Positions 8,379 to 17,785 of a stretch of DNA of 64,000 nucleotides are shown here, piece by piece. A program made the translations under genes and the position numbers. Each line of letters starts with the position of its first letter. Position 1 is the first letter of the stretch. The DNA comes from Pseudoxanthomonas yeongjuensis (GTDB taxonomy: Bacteria; Pseudomonadota; Gammaproteobacteria; Xanthomonadales; Xanthomonadaceae). The notes beneath the pieces are model-generated. The model was given only the letters and a program-made list of their open reading frames with translations, was not told the DNA's origin and did no database searches. The DNA lies in the NCBI RefSeq assembly GCF_010093345.1, contig NZ_PDWT01000001.1, forward strand, positions 434,001 through 498,000, read 5' to 3'.

Positions 8379-8995
8379 TGCAATCCCCCGTCACTTACGC
8401 ATTGATCGCCATCACCTGCCTGGTGTCGTGGCTGGCCTTCAACAACCGCAAGCTGGCCGACCGCCTGATCCTGTGGCCGCCGGCGATCGACAAGCACAAA
8501 CAGTACGACCGGCTGGTGACGTATGGATTCATCCATGCCGATTTCATGCACCTGCTGTTCAACATGATGACGCTGTATTTTTTCGGCCGGCAGATCGAAA
8601 TGCTGATGAGCGGTCTGGTCGGCGTTTGGGTGTATCCGGTTTTCTACATTTCCGCGCTGGTGGTTTCGATCCTGCCGACCTATCTCAAGAACCAGCACAA
8701 CCCCAATTACTTGAGCCTGGGCGCGTCCGGTGCGGTCTCGGCGGTACTGTTCGCCTTCATCCTGGTCGCGCCCTGGCAGCTGATCTTCGTCTTCTTCATC
8801 CCGTTGCCGGCGATCGTTTTCGCGGTGCTCTACGTGGGTTACAGCATCTGGATGGACCGGCGCGGCGGCGATCGCATCAACCACAGCGCGCATCTAGCGG
8901 GTGCGGCTTACGGCATATTGTTCATGCTGCTGATGGATGGAAGAGTGCTGGGGCATTTCCTGCAGCAACTGTTGAATCCCTCGCTCGGCGGTTGA
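8378..8995 (+). CDS. Rhomboid-family intramembrane serine protease
   Basis: A protein of 205 residues with about six hydrophobic segments. The catalytic serine lies in GASGAVS (Ser117) and the partner histidine in INHSAHLAG (His172), so the Ser-His dyad is complete. HADFMHLLFNM is the conserved helix-2 region. It overlaps the peptide transporter gene by one base and is co-transcribed with it. Its substrates are unknown. Confidence 0.9.
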   Translation: MQSPVTYALIAITCLVSWLAFNNRKLADRLILWPPAIDKHKQYDRLVTYGFIHADFMHLLFNMMTLYFFGRQIEMLMSGLVGVWVYPVFYISALVVSILPTYLKNQHNPNYLSLGASGAVSAVLFAFILVAPWQLIFVFFIPLPAIVFAVLYVGYSIWMDRRGGDRINHSAHLAGAAYGILFMLLMDGRVLGHFLQQLLNPSLGG

Positions 8996-9040
8996 AGGCC
9001 GATCGTTCGCGATCACCGGATCTGAATGTTCCGCATGCTA

Positions 9041-9076
9041 TCGATTGATGCATGTGAAGTGATTCATGTGCATCGA
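9041..9076. promoter_or_regulatory. Imperfect inverted repeat upstream of the histone-like gene
   Basis: TCGATTGATGCATGTGAA is followed after four bases by TTCATGTGCATCGA, an imperfect inverted repeat that ends 32 bases before the start codon at 9108. Its size and place suit an operator, but no known regulator site was recognised. A small hairpin (GATCG-TTCG-CGATC, 9001-9014) lies just upstream, after the rhomboid gene. Confidence 0.3.
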
Positions 9077-9107
9077 CTCGTGGAAAACGGACCGGAGGTC
9101 GTGAACG

Positions 9108-9860
9108 ATGGCTACCCGCAGCACACGCAAGCCTGCCAGTAAGGCCACAAGGAAGGTCGCCAGGAAGACTGCCGACAAACCTGCTGCTCCGCGAAAGACA
9201 GCCAAGGCCTCCTCCGCCAGGAAGCCGGTGGCGCGCAAAGCAGTGAAGAAGACGATGGCCTTGAAGGTCGCGGGCAAGAAACCCGCAGCCAAGAAAGCCG
9301 TCAAGAAGGCGATCGCCAAGAAAGCCGTGGGCAAGAAGGCCGTGGCCCGGAAAGCCGCAGGAAAGGAGGCGATTGATCCGGCATTCACCCGGCGGCTGAG
9401 GACAGTCACGAAACCGCCTGCAGCGAAGCCTTCAGCCAAGAAAGCGCCTGTAGCCAAGAAGGCGGCGGTCAGGAAGGAAGCTCCCAAGAAAACGGCTTCC
9501 AAGAAAACAGCCGTCAAGAAAGCGGTCGGCAAGCTCGCTACCGGGCCGGCCACGACCAGAACTGCTCCCACAGTGCGCAAGACACCGGCAAGGAAGGCAG
9601 CTCCACGCAAGCCGACGCCTGCACAGGCACTGGCCAGGACGAAAGAACTGCTGGCGCAGAAACAGGCGCATGACCGCGAGGTGCAGCCATGGCAACAACT
9701 CGATCCACAGCATGCGCACGTGGCCGGGCAGGACCATCAGTCGGTGGTTGCGGCCGACAAGGCAACGGAGCTGCACGCGGCGGAAAGCAGGATGAAGGCG
9801 ATCCAGGGCAGCATCGGCACGCAGGATCGCCACAACCAGGGCAAGCGCGATAATCGCTGA
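9108..9860 (+). CDS. Histone H1-like Lys/Ala-rich DNA-binding protein
   Basis: A protein of 250 residues. The first 185 or so are built from Ala, Lys, Pro and Arg in short repeats such as AKKAVKKA, VARKAAGK and APRKP, like the tails of bacterial H1 homologues (AlgP, HctB, BphA types). The last 65 residues are different, glutamine- and histidine-rich and not repetitive. It probably binds DNA without sequence preference. It has a GGAGG site at good distance and its own intergenic region. Repeat-rich genes of this kind often vary in length between strains. Confidence 0.8.
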   Translation: MATRSTRKPASKATRKVARKTADKPAAPRKTAKASSARKPVARKAVKKTMALKVAGKKPAAKKAVKKAIAKKAVGKKAVARKAAGKEAIDPAFTRRLRTVTKPPAAKPSAKKAPVAKKAAVRKEAPKKTASKKTAVKKAVGKLATGPATTRTAPTVRKTPARKAAPRKPTPAQALARTKELLAQKQAHDREVQPWQQLDPQHAHVAGQDHQSVVAADKATELHAAESRMKAIQGSIGTQDRHNQGKRDNR

Positions 9861-9986
9861 TGCCTTGCGTCGGATCGAAGTTCACCTGGAGATAAATCGA
9901 CGCAGGCGGTCGATGCCGCCCGCGTCCGGACCTGTGGTCAGGCCTCTTGTTGCTTTTTCATGCGCCGGTGGAGGCGGCGCGGAAGA

Positions 9987-10199
9987 TCAGTCCATCATGC
10001 TCTGCGGATTGGCCACGGCATGCATGCCCATGTCCACGCTGTTGTACGAGGACAGCAGGCGCTCGTACACGGCATTGTTCAGGCGCTCGAATTCCCAGTC
10101 ATCGGTGTGGCCGGTGACGGCGAGCTGGTACAGGCCTTCCAGCAGGGTGAAGTCGCTGGAAGTAGCGTTGTTGCTGATGGTTGCGTCGTCAAGGCTCAT
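9987..10199 (-). CDS. Small hypothetical protein, 70 residues
   Basis: A short gene starting MSLDDATISN with a GGGGA site eight bases before the ATG. The product is acidic and predicted soluble, with LLEGLYQLAVTG and EFERLNNAVYERLLSSYNSV likely to form two helices. It ends HAVANPQSMMD. No family was recognised. Coding is supported by the ribosome site and codon use; the frame reaches further upstream only through poor starts. Confidence 0.6.
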   Translation of the reverse strand: MSLDDATISNNATSSDFTLLEGLYQLAVTGHTDDWEFERLNNAVYERLLSSYNSVDMGMHAVANPQSMMD

Positions 10200-10407
10200 G
10201 CCGTTCCCCGTTTGTTTAACTCGTGGGAGGGATAAAGCAGTAATCGTGCCAACTCCGGGAAGGCGTCCGGAAAGCCTTGTGGAAGGGGTGCAGGCGCCGG
10301 ATCGCCGGCTGAATGTGACGTGCAACGTCCAGTTATGCCGCCGCCCGCGACCGCCCACGGCAAAATGGCAGAGTCAGGCAACCCCCCCACCTATCGGAGA
10401 TCCCGCC

Positions 10408-10686
10408 ATGTCCATCCAGATCAGCCACGACCCCGCTTCAGGACGTTTCAGCGCCCGGCTGGACGGCCACGAGGCCGAACTGGTCTATCGCCGCCAGGGC
10501 GGGCGCCTGCTCATCGACCACACCGGCGTGCCGGAAGCCATCGGTGGGCGCGGGGTGGCGGGGGAACTGGTCAGGTCCGCCCTGGACTACGCCCGTGCCG
10601 AGGGCCTGCGGGTAGTGCCGCTATGTTCCTATTCGGCCGAATATATCCGGCGCCATCCCGGATACGCCGATCTGGTCGATGCCTGA
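10408..10686 (+). CDS. GNAT-like N-acetyltransferase, YjdJ type
   Basis: A protein of 92 residues matching the small GCN5-related family (PF14542). It has an antiparallel sheet DGHEAELVYRRQGGRLLIDHT, the acetyl-CoA loop region VPEAIGGRGVAGELVRSALDYARAEG, and the end VVPLCSYSAEYIRRHPGYADLV. The family's acceptor is not settled. It stands alone between a small divergent gene and the DUF3298 lipoprotein. Confidence 0.85.
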   Translation: MSIQISHDPASGRFSARLDGHEAELVYRRQGGRLLIDHTGVPEAIGGRGVAGELVRSALDYARAEGLRVVPLCSYSAEYIRRHPGYADLVDA

Positions 10687-10745
10687 GCGTGGCGGCTTGT
10701 TGCGTCGCGGCATAGACTGTATGCCTCATTGGAAGGAGCCTGACC

Positions 10746-11591
10746 GTGCGATCCCTGTTGAACCTCGCCTTGCTGAAGCCCGCCCTGCTGGTATCGGTCG
10801 TCCTGATGGCAGCGGCGTGCAAGCGCGAAGCCGATGTCCCGGCAGCGCCGGCCCCCGCGCAGACGGTTCCGGCTGATACGGCTACCGGCACCGTCGCCGC
10901 GGTCCCGGAGCTCAAGGACGTCATCGAGACCACCGAGGGCTACATCGTCGGCATCAGTTACCCGCCGACGATCAACAAGTATCCCGGCCTGGCCCAGGCC
11001 GTTTCCGCCTATGCCGATGCCGCCCGCGCGGAGTTGATGCAGGCCGTCGCCGGTTTCGGCAACGACAAGCCTTCCGCGCCGTACGAGTTGTCGCTGAGCT
11101 TCGAGCAACTGGTGGAAACGCCGGAACTGGTCGCGGTCGCCGCCGATGGCAGCCGTTATACCGGTGGCGCCCATGGCGAACCGCTGGTGGCGCGCTTCGT
11201 CTGGTTGCCAGCGCAAAACAAGCTGTTGACCGCCAGCGAACTGGTCCCGCGGGTGGAAGGCTGGGCGGCCATCGCCACTTACATCCGCGAGCAGCTGCAC
11301 ACCAGCGTATCGGTGCGTGCGGATGCCGACGAAATGCCGCCCGAAGAACGCCTCGAGTTCGTGCGCACAGCCGACAAGATGATCGACGAAGGTACCGCGC
11401 CCGATGTCGCCAACTTCGCCGCTTTCCAGCCGATCGTCGATGCGCAGGGCAGGATCACCGCATTGCGCTTCGTGTTCCCGCCCTACCAGGTCGGGCCGTA
11501 CGCCGACGGTACCCAGACCGTCGATGTGCCCGCCGCGGTCCTGTTGCCGCACCTCGCGCCCGAATATACCGGGCTGTTCGCGAAACCCTGA
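10746..11591 (+). CDS. DUF3298 (RsiV-like) lipoprotein
   Basis: A protein of 281 residues with a GTG start behind a strong GGAAGGAG site. The signal sequence ends in lipobox MAAAC. The mature part has DUF4163/DUF3298 features: YTGGAHGEP in the middle and the C-terminal FVFPPYQVGPYADG. Related domains occur in RsiV anti-sigma factors and in lysozyme-binding exported proteins, but there is no sigma factor or transmembrane anchor here. The role in the envelope is not known. Confidence 0.8.
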   Translation: MRSLLNLALLKPALLVSVVLMAAACKREADVPAAPAPAQTVPADTATGTVAAVPELKDVIETTEGYIVGISYPPTINKYPGLAQAVSAYADAARAELMQAVAGFGNDKPSAPYELSLSFEQLVETPELVAVAADGSRYTGGAHGEPLVARFVWLPAQNKLLTASELVPRVEGWAAIATYIREQLHTSVSVRADADEMPPEERLEFVRTADKMIDEGTAPDVANFAAFQPIVDAQGRITALRFVFPPYQVGPYADGTQTVDVPAAVLLPHLAPEYTGLFAKP

Positions 11592-11610
11592 CGGCGACCG
11601 GTCGCAGGCC

Positions 11611-12744
11611 ATGCCGCAGCAACGCTTCCAGAAACGGGTCGGCGATCTGCTTGCGGGAGCGGACATACGCGTGGACGGCGAGCGTCCCTGGGACCTGCAG
11701 GTCCACGATCCGCATTTCTACGCTCGGGTCCTGGGGCAGGGTTCGCTGGGTCTGGGCGAAAGCTACATGGACGAGTGGTGGGATGCGGAATCGCTGGACG
11801 GGTTCCTGTTCCACCTGCTCGCCGCCCGGCTGGACCAGCGCGTGCATGGCGCCGGCGAAATCTGGGATGCCCTGCGCGCGCGCCTGCTCAACCTGCAGAC
11901 GCGCGACCGCAGCCGTGAGGTCGGCGAGCGCCATTACGACCTGGGCAACGATCTTTACGCCGCCATGCTGGGCAAGCGCCTGGTCTACAGCTGCGGTTAC
12001 TGGACCCAGGCCGACGGCCGCGTGCTCGACGGCCTGGACGCGGCGCAGGAAGCCAAGTTGGACCTGGTCTGCCGCAAGCTGCGGATGCGGCCGGGCATGC
12101 GCGTGCTGGATATCGGTTGCGGCTGGGGCGAGGCGCTGAAATTCGCCGCCGAGCGCTACGGCATCAGCGGAGTGGGGATCACCATATCGAAGGAGCAGGC
12201 CGATTACGCGCGCGACCTGTGCAGCGGCCTGCCCATCGAGATCCGGTTGCAGGACTATCGCGAACTCGATGAGCCGTTCGATGCGGCGTTCTCCATCGGC
12301 ATGTTCGAGCATGTCGGGGTGAAGAACTACCGCGGCTACATGGAAGTGGCACGGCGCTGCCTGGCGCAGGGTGGGCTGTTCCTGCTCCACAGTATCGGCA
12401 CCAACCGTTCGGTCAACCATACGGATCCGTGGATCGGACGCTACATCTTCCCTAATTCGATGCTGCCGTCCGCCGCGCAGATCGCGGAAGCGGTGGAGGG
12501 TCTGTTCGTGATCGAGGACTGGCACAACTTCGGTACCGACTACGATCGCACCTTGCAGGCCTGGCGCGACAACGTGGAGCGCGCCTGGCCGTCGCTGCCC
12601 GCGCGCTACGACCAGCGCTTCCGGCGCATGTGGCGATACTATCTGGCCGCCTCGATGGCGACGTTCCGCATCCGCAATTCGCAGTTGTGGCAGGTGGTGC
12701 TTTCGGTGGGCGGAGTGAAGGAAGGCTATCTGGCGCCACGCTGA
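11611..12744 (+). CDS. cfa: Cyclopropane-fatty-acyl-phospholipid synthase
   Basis: A SAM-dependent methyltransferase of 377 residues. It shows the N-terminal lipid-binding region (SLGLGESYMDEWWDAE), the family signature HYDLGNDLYAAMLGKRLVYS, the SAM loop VLDIGCGWGE near residue 165, and FDAAFSIGMFEHVG. The C-terminal RIRNSQLWQVV is typical of Cfa. It adds a methylene group from SAM to unsaturated acyl chains of membrane phospholipids. The start is 19 bases after the preceding stop, so the two genes may be co-transcribed. Confidence 0.92.
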   Translation: MPQQRFQKRVGDLLAGADIRVDGERPWDLQVHDPHFYARVLGQGSLGLGESYMDEWWDAESLDGFLFHLLAARLDQRVHGAGEIWDALRARLLNLQTRDRSREVGERHYDLGNDLYAAMLGKRLVYSCGYWTQADGRVLDGLDAAQEAKLDLVCRKLRMRPGMRVLDIGCGWGEALKFAAERYGISGVGITISKEQADYARDLCSGLPIEIRLQDYRELDEPFDAAFSIGMFEHVGVKNYRGYMEVARRCLAQGGLFLLHSIGTNRSVNHTDPWIGRYIFPNSMLPSAAQIAEAVEGLFVIEDWHNFGTDYDRTLQAWRDNVERAWPSLPARYDQRFRRMWRYYLAASMATFRIRNSQLWQVVLSVGGVKEGYLAPR

Positions 12745-12817
12745 AGCGGCTTCCTTCATGGTCCATGAATCAACGGGGGATTAGTTTCGGGTCATTCCCC
12801 AACCATGGAGTCGCGCC

Positions 12818-13225
12818 ATGAAACGCATTCCTCTCGGCCTGGCCACGCTGATGTGCCTTGCCGCCGGACCTGCGGCTGCGCAGCAGTTGCTGCAACCCTC
12901 CGTTCCGGCCAACAAGCCGGTACCCACGCAAACGGGAGTCGGCCCGCAGCTCGAGCAGGCGCAGCCGATGCAGGTTCCCAAGGTGGCTACGGATCCCGAC
13001 CAGCGCCCGCAATCGTCCAGTCCCATTCCCAGCACGGGACCGGCGAAACAGGTGTCCGCGGAACAGGCCACGCCTGCGCGGAAAAATCCCGCAAGCGTGC
13101 TCGATGCGGCCGGCAAGCCGCTCGGTGGCATGATCCAGGTCGCCCCCAACCGCGTGTACGACCCGGCCACCGGTCTTTATCACTGGACACGGATGGAAGG
13201 GCAGCAGCAAAAGCTGATCGACTAG
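12818..13225 (+). CDS. Exported hypothetical protein, 135 residues
   Basis: A signal peptide (MKRIPLGLATLMCLAAGPAAA) is followed by a Pro/Gln-rich low-complexity stretch and a short conserved-looking end, GGMIQVAPNRVYDPATGLYHWT. It should be periplasmic. No known family was recognised. It converges on the M3 peptidase gene across a strong hairpin. Confidence 0.7.
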   Translation: MKRIPLGLATLMCLAAGPAAAQQLLQPSVPANKPVPTQTGVGPQLEQAQPMQVPKVATDPDQRPQSSSPIPSTGPAKQVSAEQATPARKNPASVLDAAGKPLGGMIQVAPNRVYDPATGLYHWTRMEGQQQKLID

Positions 13226-13297
13226 CAGGGCCGCCCGCCGGGCGCGGGCATGGCTTCAAGGGCGTTGATCGTAAAGTCGATCGTGAAACCGCAAGCA

Positions 13298-13323
13298 ACG
13301 ACGCCACCCGGAGGTGGCGTCGT
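13298..13323. terminator. Bidirectional hairpin between converging genes
   Basis: A perfect 11-bp stem (ACGACGCCACC / GGTGGCGTCGT) with a 4-base loop CGGA, placed between the stop at 13225 and the stop at 13365 of the opposite gene. There is no long T-run on either side, so it is a strong hairpin in a terminator position rather than a textbook terminator. Confidence 0.65.
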
Positions 13324-13364
13324 CGAGGCAACAACCGGGCCGGCATCGGCCGGTGGTGCCGGAC

Positions 13365-15551
13365 TTACTCCTTGCTGGCTTCGGACGCAGGGGCGGCGCC
13401 ATCGCCGGCTTCCGCCAGCAACCCACGCTTTTTCAGCAGCGGCTCGATCTTCGGTGCGTGACCGGCGAAATCCTGGAACAGCTGCAGCGCATCCTTGCTG
13501 CCGCCCTGCGAGAGCAGGGTCTTGCGGAAATGGTCGCCATTGGCGCGGGTCAGGCCGCCATGCTGCTCGAACCATTCCACGCTGTTGGCGTCCAGCACTT
13601 CCGACCAGATGTAGGCGTAGTAACCCGCCGAGTAGCCGCCCATGATGTGGCTGAAATACGGCGTGCGGTAGCGCGGCGGCACCGGCGGATAATTCAGGCC
13701 ATCGGCGGCCTGCGCATCGGCTTCGAATTTCATCACGCCCGCCGCATCGGGCACCTGGTCGGCCCCGATCTGGTGCCAGCGCTGGTCGAGCATGGCCGCA
13801 CCCAGGTATTCGGTGGTGGCGAAGCCCTGGTTGAACTTGGACGCGGCGATCACCTTGTCCAGCAACTCCTGCGGCATCGGCGCGCCGGTTTCGTGGTGCT
13901 TGGCGTAGTTCTTCAGGATCGCCGGCCAGTCGGCCCACATCTCGTTGACCTGCGACGGATATTCGACGAAGTCGCGCGGCACGCTGGTGCCGGTGAAGTA
14001 GGGGTATTCCACATTCGAGAACATGCCGTGCAGCGCATGGCCGAATTCGTGGAAGGCGGTGGTCACTTCGTCCCAGGTCAGCAGCGTCGGCTTGCCGGCC
14101 GGCGGCTTGGGAATGTTGAGGTGGTTGGCGACGACGGGCTTGTAGCCGGTCAGATCGGATTGCGACACATAGGAATTCATCCATGCCCCGCCGCGCTTGG
14201 ACGGGCGCGCGTACATGTCGGCGATGAAGATCGCCAACTGCTTGCCGTCGGTGTCGAATACGTCGTAGGTGGTGACGTCGGGGTTGTACAGCGGCAGGTC
14301 GGTGCGCTTCTTGAAGGTCAGGCCATACAACTGGTTGGCGGCGTAGAACACGCCGTTTTCCAGCACGTTGTTCAATTCGAAGTACGGCTTGAGCTGGGAT
14401 TCGTCGAAGTTGAATTTGTCCTTGCGCACCTTCTCGGTATAGAAGGACCAGTCCCACGGCGCCAGCTCGAAATCGCCGCCTTCCTTCCTGATCATCGCCT
14501 GCAGGTCGGCGGCCTCGCGCTTGGCGTTGGCCACCGCGGCGGGGGCCAGCTTGCCGAGCATGTCGTTGACCGCCTGCGGGGTCTTGGCGGTTTCGTCTTC
14601 CAGCACGTACGCGGCGTGATTGGGATACCCCAGCAGGTTGGCGCGTTCGGCGCGCAGTTTCATGATCCGGGAGATGATCGCGGTGTTGTCGAAATCGCCG
14701 CCGTGGCTGCCGCGGGCGATCGAAGCCTCGTGCAGTTTCTGCCGCGTGGCGCGGTCGGTCAGCTCGGATTCCGGCGGCTGGCCGGTGGTGTTGAGCAGGG
14801 TGATGACGTACTTGCCTTCCAGCTTGCGGGTCTTGGCCACATCGGCGGCGGCGGCGATCTGCTCGGGGGTGAAGCCGTCGAGCTGCTTGGCGTCGTCGAT
14901 GATCACGGCCGAGGCGTTGACGTCCTTCAGCACGTTGTCGCTGAACTTGCTGCCCAGTTCGGCCAGCTCGGAATTCATCGCCTTGAGCTTGGCCTTGTCG
15001 GCATCGGAAAGCTTGGCGCCGGAGCGCACGAAATCGGTGTGGTAGCGCTCGACCAGGCGCACGCCTTCCGCATCGAGGCCCAGCGTGTCGCGCTTGTCGT
15101 ACAGGGCCTGGATGCGTGCGAACAGCTTGCCGTTGAGGCCGATGGCGTCGCCGTGCGCAGCGAACTTGGCCGCGTAATCGGCGCGCAGCTTGTTGCGCGC
15201 ATCGTTGGTGTCGGCGCCGACCAGGCTGAAGAACACGGTCTGCGCACGATTCAGCTGCTGACCGCTTTTTTCCAGGGCCAGGATCGTGTTGTCGAAGCTC
15301 GGGGCTTCGGGGTTGTCGGCGATCGCGTCGATTTCCTTCAATTGCTCGGCCATGCCGGCGTCGAAGGCGGGAGCGAAGTCGCTGTCCTTGATCTTGTCGA
15401 ACTGCGGGTAGTGCAGTGGCAGCGGGCTTTCCGCGGCGAAGGGATTGGAAGTCTGGGCGGCTGCGGCGGTGGCCGGAGCGGCGGCCTGTGCATAGGCGGG
15501 CATGGCGAGTCCAAGGGAGGCGGCAAGCGCCAGGGCGAGGCGGGTGGTCAT
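13365..15551 (-). CDS. Exported M3-family peptidyl-dipeptidase (Dcp-like)
   Basis: A protein of 728 residues with a signal peptide ending around AYAQA. The zinc site HEFGH, in TTAFHEFGHALHGMFSN, lies near residue 500, and the third-ligand region EYPSQVNEMWADW follows, so the catalytic core is complete. Length and layout fit Dcp/oligopeptidase A-type M3 enzymes exported to the periplasm, where they release dipeptides from peptide ends. With the M14 peptidase and the POT carrier it suggests a peptide-consuming lifestyle. Confidence 0.9.
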   Translation of the reverse strand: MTTRLALALAASLGLAMPAYAQAAAPATAAAAQTSNPFAAESPLPLHYPQFDKIKDSDFAPAFDAGMAEQLKEIDAIADNPEAPSFDNTILALEKSGQQLNRAQTVFFSLVGADTNDARNKLRADYAAKFAAHGDAIGLNGKLFARIQALYDKRDTLGLDAEGVRLVERYHTDFVRSGAKLSDADKAKLKAMNSELAELGSKFSDNVLKDVNASAVIIDDAKQLDGFTPEQIAAAADVAKTRKLEGKYVITLLNTTGQPPESELTDRATRQKLHEASIARGSHGGDFDNTAIISRIMKLRAERANLLGYPNHAAYVLEDETAKTPQAVNDMLGKLAPAAVANAKREAADLQAMIRKEGGDFELAPWDWSFYTEKVRKDKFNFDESQLKPYFELNNVLENGVFYAANQLYGLTFKKRTDLPLYNPDVTTYDVFDTDGKQLAIFIADMYARPSKRGGAWMNSYVSQSDLTGYKPVVANHLNIPKPPAGKPTLLTWDEVTTAFHEFGHALHGMFSNVEYPYFTGTSVPRDFVEYPSQVNEMWADWPAILKNYAKHHETGAPMPQELLDKVIAASKFNQGFATTEYLGAAMLDQRWHQIGADQVPDAAGVMKFEADAQAADGLNYPPVPPRYRTPYFSHIMGGYSAGYYAYIWSEVLDANSVEWFEQHGGLTRANGDHFRKTLLSQGGSKDALQLFQDFAGHAPKIEPLLKKRGLLAEAGDGAAPASEASKE

Positions 15552-15720
15552 ACTGCGGATTCCTTGCAGAGTCGGACTTTACAGGCTAACCGATGCCCGG
15601 CCGCCGGGCCTGTGACGAAAGGCAGGGGTAGCCGGAAGTCGGGGCTGGGATATGCTCGCGGCTTCGGCCTGCGGCCAACCGGCGCACGGCCCGGTCCCTG
15701 GATTGCCTGGAGATGCCCTG

Positions 15721-17775
15721 ATGCAGCGTACCTCGATGAAACGTGCCCTTTGCCTGTGCCTTGCGTTGTTCCTTGCCGGTCCGGCGATGGCGGCCGAGAC
15801 CCTGCGTTATGTCGCCCTGGTCGATGGCGGCACCAAGGCCGGCGAACAGGTCGTGCGCAAGGACGAAGACGGCAGCATCCATGTCGATTTCATCTTCAAG
15901 GACAACGGCCGTGGCCCGGAACTGAAAGAGGAGTACCGGCTGGCGGCCGATGGCACCTACAGCGAGTACAAGGTGACCGGCACTTCCACCTTCGGCGCCA
16001 AGGTCGATGAAACCTTCGCGCGCAAGGGCGACCAGGTGGAATGGAAGTCGACTTCCGACCAGGGCAGGCAGGCGGTCGCCGGCAGCGCGATGTATTCGGC
16101 GCTCGGTGGCACTCCGGAGGGTTTTTCGGTAGCGCTGTCGGCCCTGGCCAAACGCAGCGACGGCAAATTGCCGCTGATTCCCAGCGGCACGCTGAGCGTG
16201 CGCAAGGTCGGCGATGCCGAGGTGGCGCGCGGCAGCGACAAGCGCAAGGTGCAACTGGTCGCCATGACCGGCGTCGGCCTGACCCCGACCTTCGCTTGGG
16301 CCACGACCGGCGACGATCCGCGCTTGTTCGCCTTCATCTATCCCGGATTCCTGCAGCTCATCGAAGAAGGCTGGGAAGCCAATGCCGATGCACTGGAAAA
16401 GCAACAGAAGCAGGCCGAAGGCGAAGTGCTGCTGGGCATGCAGCAGCGCCTGGCCCATCCCTTGCCCGGCACGACCCTGATCCGCAACGCCCGCGTGTTC
16501 GACAGCGAGCATGCGATCCTCGGCCCGGCTTCCGACCTGTTGGTCGAGGGCGGGAAGATCGTTTCGATTTCCAAGGGCGGCGGTGAGCTCGCCAAGGCCG
16601 ACAACATTGTCGACGCCGGCGGCAGGATCCTGTTGCCGGGCCTGTTCGACATGCACGCGCATTTCGGTCCGTGGGATGGCGGCCTGCATCTGGCGTCGGG
16701 CATCACCACCATCCGCGACATGGGCAACGACAACGCCACCCTGCAGCAACTGATGGTGCAATTGGGGGAAGGAAAATTGCTGGGCCCGGACATCGTGCCG
16801 GCGGGTTTCCTCGAAGGCGAAAGCAAGATGTCGGCGCGCAACGGCTTCGTCATCAAGGACCTGGCCGAGGCGAAGAAGGCCATCGACTGGTACGCCGACC
16901 ACGGCTATCCGCAAGTCAAGATCTACAACTCGTTCCCGAAGGCGATCCTGCCGGAAACCACCGCCTATGCGCACCACCGCGGCCTGCGCGTCAGCGGCCA
17001 CATTCCTGCGTTCCTGACCGCGCATGAGGCGGTGGAGCAGGGCTACGACGAGATCCAGCACATCAACCAGGTGCTGCTGAACTTCTTCGTCACCCCGGAA
17101 ACCGATACGCGCACACTGGAACGTTTCTATCTGGTGGCGAAGAAGACCGCGGGCCTGGATTTCGACTCGAAGCCGGTGCAGGACTTCATCGGCATGCTGG
17201 CGCAGAAGCGGATCGTGATCGATCCGACCCTGGCGACGTTCGAGTTCCTGCATCAGCGTAATGGCGAGTTGTCGCCGATCGTGGCCGACGTGGCCGATCA
17301 CCTGCCGCCGGACATCCAGCGCAGCCGCCGCGCGGCCGAAATGGATATCCCCGACGATGCCACCGCGGCGCTGTACACCAGATCGTTCGACAAGCTGGTC
17401 GAGTTCGTAGGGCGCATGTACAAGGCGGGCGTGCCGATCGTGGCCGGCACCGACGAGCTGTCGGGTTTCACCCTGCAGCGCGAGCTCGAGCTTTACGCGA
17501 AAGCCGGGTTGACCCCGGCGCAGGTATTGCAGGTGGCGACCTGGAACGGGGCCAGGTACACCGGCACCCTGCAGGACCGCGGTTCGATCGCCGTCGGCAA
17601 GCTCGCCGACCTGGTGCTGGTCGATGGCGATCCCACTACCAATATCTCCGATATCCGCAAGGTCGCGCTGGTGATCAAGCAGGACAAGGCGTATTACCCG
17701 AGCGAGATCGACGAGGCGTTGGGAATCAAGCCGTTCGCGGAACCGGTGCGGGTGAAGGCTCGGGATAGGAAATAG
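15721..17775 (+). CDS. Exported amidohydrolase-family protein
   Basis: A protein of 684 residues. A signal peptide (AMAAE cleavage region) is followed by about 230 residues of beta-rich unassigned sequence, then an amidohydrolase barrel. Metal-site motifs are DMHAHFG (HxH), VKIYNSF with the bridging Lys, SGHIPAF, IQHINQ and AGTDELSG with the catalytic Asp. The end NISDIRKVALVIKQDKAYYP is typical of imidazolonepropionase/prolidase-like amidohydrolases. The substrate is unknown, perhaps a cyclic amide or dipeptide in the periplasm. The ATG at 15736 is an alternative start. Confidence 0.83.
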   Translation: MQRTSMKRALCLCLALFLAGPAMAAETLRYVALVDGGTKAGEQVVRKDEDGSIHVDFIFKDNGRGPELKEEYRLAADGTYSEYKVTGTSTFGAKVDETFARKGDQVEWKSTSDQGRQAVAGSAMYSALGGTPEGFSVALSALAKRSDGKLPLIPSGTLSVRKVGDAEVARGSDKRKVQLVAMTGVGLTPTFAWATTGDDPRLFAFIYPGFLQLIEEGWEANADALEKQQKQAEGEVLLGMQQRLAHPLPGTTLIRNARVFDSEHAILGPASDLLVEGGKIVSISKGGGELAKADNIVDAGGRILLPGLFDMHAHFGPWDGGLHLASGITTIRDMGNDNATLQQLMVQLGEGKLLGPDIVPAGFLEGESKMSARNGFVIKDLAEAKKAIDWYADHGYPQVKIYNSFPKAILPETTAYAHHRGLRVSGHIPAFLTAHEAVEQGYDEIQHINQVLLNFFVTPETDTRTLERFYLVAKKTAGLDFDSKPVQDFIGMLAQKRIVIDPTLATFEFLHQRNGELSPIVADVADHLPPDIQRSRRAAEMDIPDDATAALYTRSFDKLVEFVGRMYKAGVPIVAGTDELSGFTLQRELELYAKAGLTPAQVLQVATWNGARYTGTLQDRGSIAVGKLADLVLVDGDPTTNISDIRKVALVIKQDKAYYPSEIDEALGIKPFAEPVRVKARDRK

Positions 17776-17785
17776 ATAGCGCCCA

